This document shows positions 7,501 through 9,561 of a DNA stretch of 9,561 nt, piece by piece (position 1 is the first letter of the stretch; the number at the start of each line of letters is the position of its first letter). The translations under genes and the position numbers were made by a program. The notes under the pieces are model-generated. The model saw only the letters and a program-made list of their open reading frames with translations, made no database searches and was not told where the DNA came from. This DNA comes from Pseudomonadota bacterium (lineage in GTDB: Bacteria; Pseudomonadota; Gammaproteobacteria; UBA5335): the NCBI GenBank assembly GCA_021783685.1, contig JAJXTQ010000049.1, positions 1 to 9,561 on the forward strand, read 5' to 3'.

Positions 7501-8471
7501 ACGTCCAGATGCTCGACCCGAAGCGTCCAGTCCTCGGCCCGCCCCTGCCAACGGAAGTCGCCCGACAGACGATCCAGTCGACTCGCCGCCGCGGTAGCCG
7601 TCGGCGGCAGCCGGAGATTGCGAAGATCCGAACTCAGCGCGAGCCGGCTCTCGCCGTCGGCGTCCCAATGCCCCTCGAAGCGGAGGTTCCAATGCGAACC
7701 GCGCAGGTCGATCCAGTGCCCGATCCAGGGCTCGAAATAGTCCTTGGGCGCGGCCTCCACCAGTTCGGCGGCCGCATCGATCACCCAGTTCTGCGGCTCG
7801 GCCAATTCACCCCGCGCGTCCAGCGACAACAGGAAGTTGCGTCCCAACATCGCGGCAGAGCGACTGCTCACATCGACCCGATGATGGAGGCCCGCGCTGC
7901 GCAGATGCACGTCGACGCCCGTGAACCGCTGAACCGGATCCTCCCGCCCCGCCATCGTCAGGCTCACGGTTGAATCGCGCAGCGTGATCTCGCCGAGCCG
8001 CTCAAGTACCGGCGCCGCAGTCTTCCATGCCGGACCCGCATCGGTCTCGCCGCGACCCAGCGGGATGCCCTGCACCAGCCATCGGCCGTCCAGCCGCCGC
8101 TCGATGGCGAGCTCGGCCTGGCGGATCTCCACCCGGCTCGGCAAGGCCCGGCGCCCGTCGAGGAGGCGCCGGAAGGTGAAGCCGACACGCACCTCGCGAA
8201 ACACGACCGGCGTCTGCTGATCGACGGCCCGGACCGTGACATGGCCCAGCGCGACCTCCGGGCCACGCCAGGTCCAGTGCAGGGCCATCTCGTCCAGACT
8301 CACGGCGACACCGAGGCTGGTCTCGATCCAGCGCACCAGTTCATCACGGTGGTGCGGAAGCTCGCGCTGGAGCCAGAGCGCGCCCCCGATGCTCGCGGTG
8401 GCGACCAACAGCACGAGGGCGCACAGCGCGGCTGCGCCCCGTCGCACCCACCGCCGGCCCACTCGCATCAT
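4554..8471 (-). CDS. yhdP: AsmA-like envelope phospholipid-transport protein YhdP
   Basis: YhdP is a very large AsmA-like protein. In E. coli it works with TamB and YdbH to carry phospholipids across the periplasm from inner to outer membrane. This copy has 1305 residues (E. coli about 1266) and is intact. One N-terminal transmembrane segment (about residues 13-34, after MMRVGRRWVRR) anchors it, and the rest is periplasmic. The body is a long succession of short beta-prone stretches rich in leucine, arginine and tryptophan, as expected for a repeating beta-groove. A glycine/alanine-rich hydrophobic stretch (about 1241-1263) lies near the C terminus, ahead of a final IRYRFAGDFDAATLE block resembling other YhdP proteins. 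Two ATGs stand at the start (8471 and 8468); neither has a strong Shine-Dalgarno, and the rng stop is 21 nt upstream, so coupling is likely. A C8 run interrupts the coding strand at 6484-6477 without breaking the frame. Confidence 0.94.
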   Translation of the reverse strand: MMRVGRRWVRRGAAALCALVLLVATASIGGALWLQRELPHHRDELVRWIETSLGVAVSLDEMALHWTWRGPEVALGHVTVRAVDQQTPVVFREVRVGFTFRRLLDGRRALPSRVEIRQAELAIERRLDGRWLVQGIPLGRGETDAGPAWKTAAPVLERLGEITLRDSTVSLTMAGREDPVQRFTGVDVHLRSAGLHHRVDVSSRSAAMLGRNFLLSLDARGELAEPQNWVIDAAAELVEAAPKDYFEPWIGHWIDLRGSHWNLRFEGHWDADGESRLALSSDLRNLRLPPTATAAASRLDRLSGDFRWQGRAEDWTLRVEHLDVALDGRSWPRGEGALAVLAPTATRLGSYEGSLSTVRLQDVQRLWQAVPAAWRRELDGGDGNRFGHRVEGEIRDLRFAATGSAAQGWDDVRLAARFAGLGWAPFGSIPGLSGLDGEIDADRSGGRARLGGAAVGFRDPELFEKPWPTGGLRTELQWEHDGDGWKLWTPEIRVRHPDLNADARLAMAVRPGQRPAIDLQVDFRDGNAAALDRYLPRHHLPEPTARWLRSAILDGRIRDGRLRLQGDLQRFPFRDGGGTFEVVALIEDGALRFNPHWPVMEAVNAELTFTGTGFRVAARSARSLGLALGPTQVEMADYRDQVLTAVGQGHGDHQAALDYLSHSPPGQAVRVLLDGARGSGPVRFDLALRLPLRALDEAAVDGAVHWDGARFAQPAWRVGLEDIRGSLKFREDRLEAKGVAARLDGEPIALQVSPIEDPRQPRGFRPTRVQMQGRVPATLLRRQLSFLDPRTVQGSTGFEADLAVLGGGQLQWSVRSPLTGMRLDWPQPLGKQADEERALIVEGNGDADRHLIQFKQGGGRLGGLLRLRQDGSGWSFDRGGVGVNQRVERLPEQPGLWIRGALDRLDLGAVGRWASVWAPAPSGDPNRKTGWTLPAWFGGSQINLGVVEWKSLRQTDVQMALVRDGTEPSLQVRAPALDGVLRRAGDAAWQADLRWLDLDALIPPRRADPEAGAAAPPAAVSTLDPRQVPALRLRVDRLRYRGSDLGQLTLQLEPGADGVVLSRGMLESAVMQARGSGEWRLQGSRAQTNLRLDLETADLPTLARRLGYPDAIEARKATFAVDLGWPGAPWDMTLRQATGRFKLGAEDGAIFFRETRPTTGIVMSLAGLYDLPRRLTRDFSGVFRPSLPFDTIRGDLTLRGGIIETRPLELKGSAADVRMSGTSDLVRRRFDQELVVTPSLSAGLAIAATVAGGPIAGAAVLMGRELLRQPISRLVQIRYRFAGDFDAATLEREQGPFNLPETPRR
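6477..6484 (-). repeat. C8 homopolymer inside yhdP
   Basis: Eight consecutive G on the plus strand (C on the coding strand) encode Ser-Pro-Pro-Gly in frame within the middle of YhdP. It is the longest G/C homopolymer I noticed in the window. Such runs can slip during replication or sequencing. A one-base change here would cut YhdP to roughly half length. Confidence 0.7.
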
Positions 8472-8492
8472 GCCCGGCGGTGCTGGCGGCGC

Positions 8493-9561
8493 TTACAGCA
8501 AAACGACATCGAATTGCTCGTTCTGATAGACGCTCTGGCGCTGCAGCCGGATCGGCCGTCCAAGGTGGTGCTCCAGTTCGGCCAGGTGCACGGTCTTGTC
8601 TTCCAGCAGGCGGTCGATCACGGCGTCGGATGCCAGCACCAGCAGGTCCCGGGTGTCGAATTGCCGCGCCGCCCGCTGGACCTCGCGCAGGATTTCGAAA
8701 CAGATCGTCTCGATGGATTTCACGTAGCCGCGTCCGTTGCAGACCGGACAGGGATCGCAGAGGATGTGACCAAGGCTTTCGCGAATCCGTTTGCGCGTCA
8801 TCTCGACCAGCCCCAAGGGCGAGACGGCGGAAATCCGGGTCCGGGCCGGGTCGCGCTCCAGGCATTTCTCGAGGGCGCGCACCACCTGGGTGCGGTGGGC
8901 GGAATCCTCCATGTCGATGAAATCGATGATGATGATGCCGCCGAGGTTGCGCAGCCGCAGTTGCCGGGCGATGGCGTGGGTGGCATCCAGATTGGTGCGG
9001 AAGATGGTTTCCTCGAGGTTGCGATAACCCACGTAGCCGCCGGTATTGACGTCGATGGTCGTCATCGACTCGGTCTGGTCGATGACCAGATAGCCCCCGG
9101 ATTTGAGCGGCACCTTGCGCTCCAGCGCGCGCTGGATCTCGTCCTCGACACCAAACAGGTCGAAGATCGGCCGTTCGCCGCGATAGAGCTGGATCTCGAC
9201 GGCGTGTCCCGGGAAGAAGGTTTCGGCAAACCGCATGGCCTGCTCGTGCACCTCCGGTGAATCGATGCGGACCCGCTCGACCTGACTGCCGCCCAGGTCG
9301 CGCAGGGTGCGCAGCGCCAGCGGCAGGTCATCATGGATGCGCCCGCCCGCCTGGGCGTCGGCCATCCGCTGGCCGATGGCGCGCCAGATGCGGTGCAGCA
9401 TCTGCATGTCCTGGGCCAGCGCTTCCGCGCTGGCCCCCTCGCCGGCGGTGCGCACGATGTAGCCGCCGGGCAAGCCTTCGGCGCGCAGTTCGCGGACCAG
9501 CTCGCGCAAGCGGCGCCGCTCGCCCTCGTCCTCGATGCGGACCGAGACCCCGATGTGATCC
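8493..9561 (-). CDS. rng: Ribonuclease G, C-terminal 355 residues (partial, start beyond the window)
   Basis: RNase G is the short paralogue of RNase E. It is a cytoplasmic 5'-monophosphate-sensing endonuclease that matures the 5' end of 16S rRNA and cuts some mRNAs. The frame is open from the window edge (first full codon 9560-9558, DHIGVSVRIEDEGERRR) to TAA at 8495-8493; the N-terminal S1 domain lies outside. The catalytic magnesium ligands are in TIDVNTGGY (Asp codon 9053-9051, with Asn two residues on) and IIIIDFIDME (Asp codon 8924-8922). The zinc-link cysteines CPVC of the dimer interface are at 8750-8739, in CDPCPVCNGRG. The protein ends shortly after the catalytic core, with no long disordered tail, which separates it from RNase E. 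E. coli RNase G has about 489 residues, so about a quarter is missing. The following yhdP, 21 nt away, matches the known rng-yhdP pairing. Confidence 0.97.
   Translation of the reverse strand, partial: DHIGVSVRIEDEGERRRLRELVRELRAEGLPGGYIVRTAGEGASAEALAQDMQMLHRIWRAIGQRMADAQAGGRIHDDLPLALRTLRDLGGSQVERVRIDSPEVHEQAMRFAETFFPGHAVEIQLYRGERPIFDLFGVEDEIQRALERKVPLKSGGYLVIDQTESMTTIDVNTGGYVGYRNLEETIFRTNLDATHAIARQLRLRNLGGIIIIDFIDMEDSAHRTQVVRALEKCLERDPARTRISAVSPLGLVEMTRKRIRESLGHILCDPCPVCNGRGYVKSIETICFEILREVQRAARQFDTRDLLVLASDAVIDRLLEDKTVHLAELEHHLGRPIRLQRQSVYQNEQFDVVLL

Noticed and set aside
5922..7973. Plus-strand open frame of 683 codons antisense to yhdP
   Set aside because: It is rich in Arg, Pro, Gln and Gly, has no recognisable motif, and lies wholly within the well-supported yhdP gene. 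Long antisense frames are expected in DNA this GC-rich.

Overview
The window is GC-rich (about two thirds G+C by eye) and every supported gene lies on the minus strand. The set rng - yhdP - nitrilase - tldD, with an isolated pyrG start at the other end, suggests a gammaproteobacterium. Nothing in the sequence fixes genus or species. I see no phage, transposon, CRISPR, tRNA or rRNA signature.

Reading in the direction of transcription (from 9561 down): the C-terminal three quarters of RNase G (rng) enters from the edge. It is followed after 21 nt by yhdP, a 1305-residue AsmA-like inner-membrane-anchored protein of the envelope lipid-transport family. After 73 nt comes a 274-residue nitrilase-superfamily amidase of the Nit1/deaminated glutathione amidase type, whose stop overlaps the start of tldD by one base. 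TldD is a 489-residue metalloprotease with intact zinc ligands. Fifty nucleotides later comes a membrane-anchored alpha/beta hydrolase of unknown substrate. The tight spacing and lack of visible terminators suggest one operon from rng to the hydrolase. The order rng-yhdP-nit-tldD is a known conserved block in gammaproteobacteria; the hydrolase sits where yjgA/pmbA (tldE) often follow, and no tldE is present here.

The 249-nt gap 898-1146 is the most interesting non-coding stretch. It leads into a small gene (517-897) for a 126-residue exported protein whose mature N terminus carries an LSxxxLSxVxGQG motif, like that of the FilA-type secreted proteins. Upstream of it are a sigma-54-like -24/-12 element (970-986), a perfect 10-bp-arm palindrome overlapping its -12 box and predicted start site (951-972), and another palindrome (1046-1055) at the distance expected of an activator site. 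The gene thus looks like a separately regulated unit. Two strong hairpins follow its stop codon (465-502 and 407-438).

The last 196 bases hold the start of pyrG (CTP synthase), running off the window, preceded by a 320-nt gene-free region with those hairpins, a short GC hairpin and a weak promoter-like sequence. Most of the window is conserved housekeeping DNA. The candidate novelty is the small exported protein and its control region.
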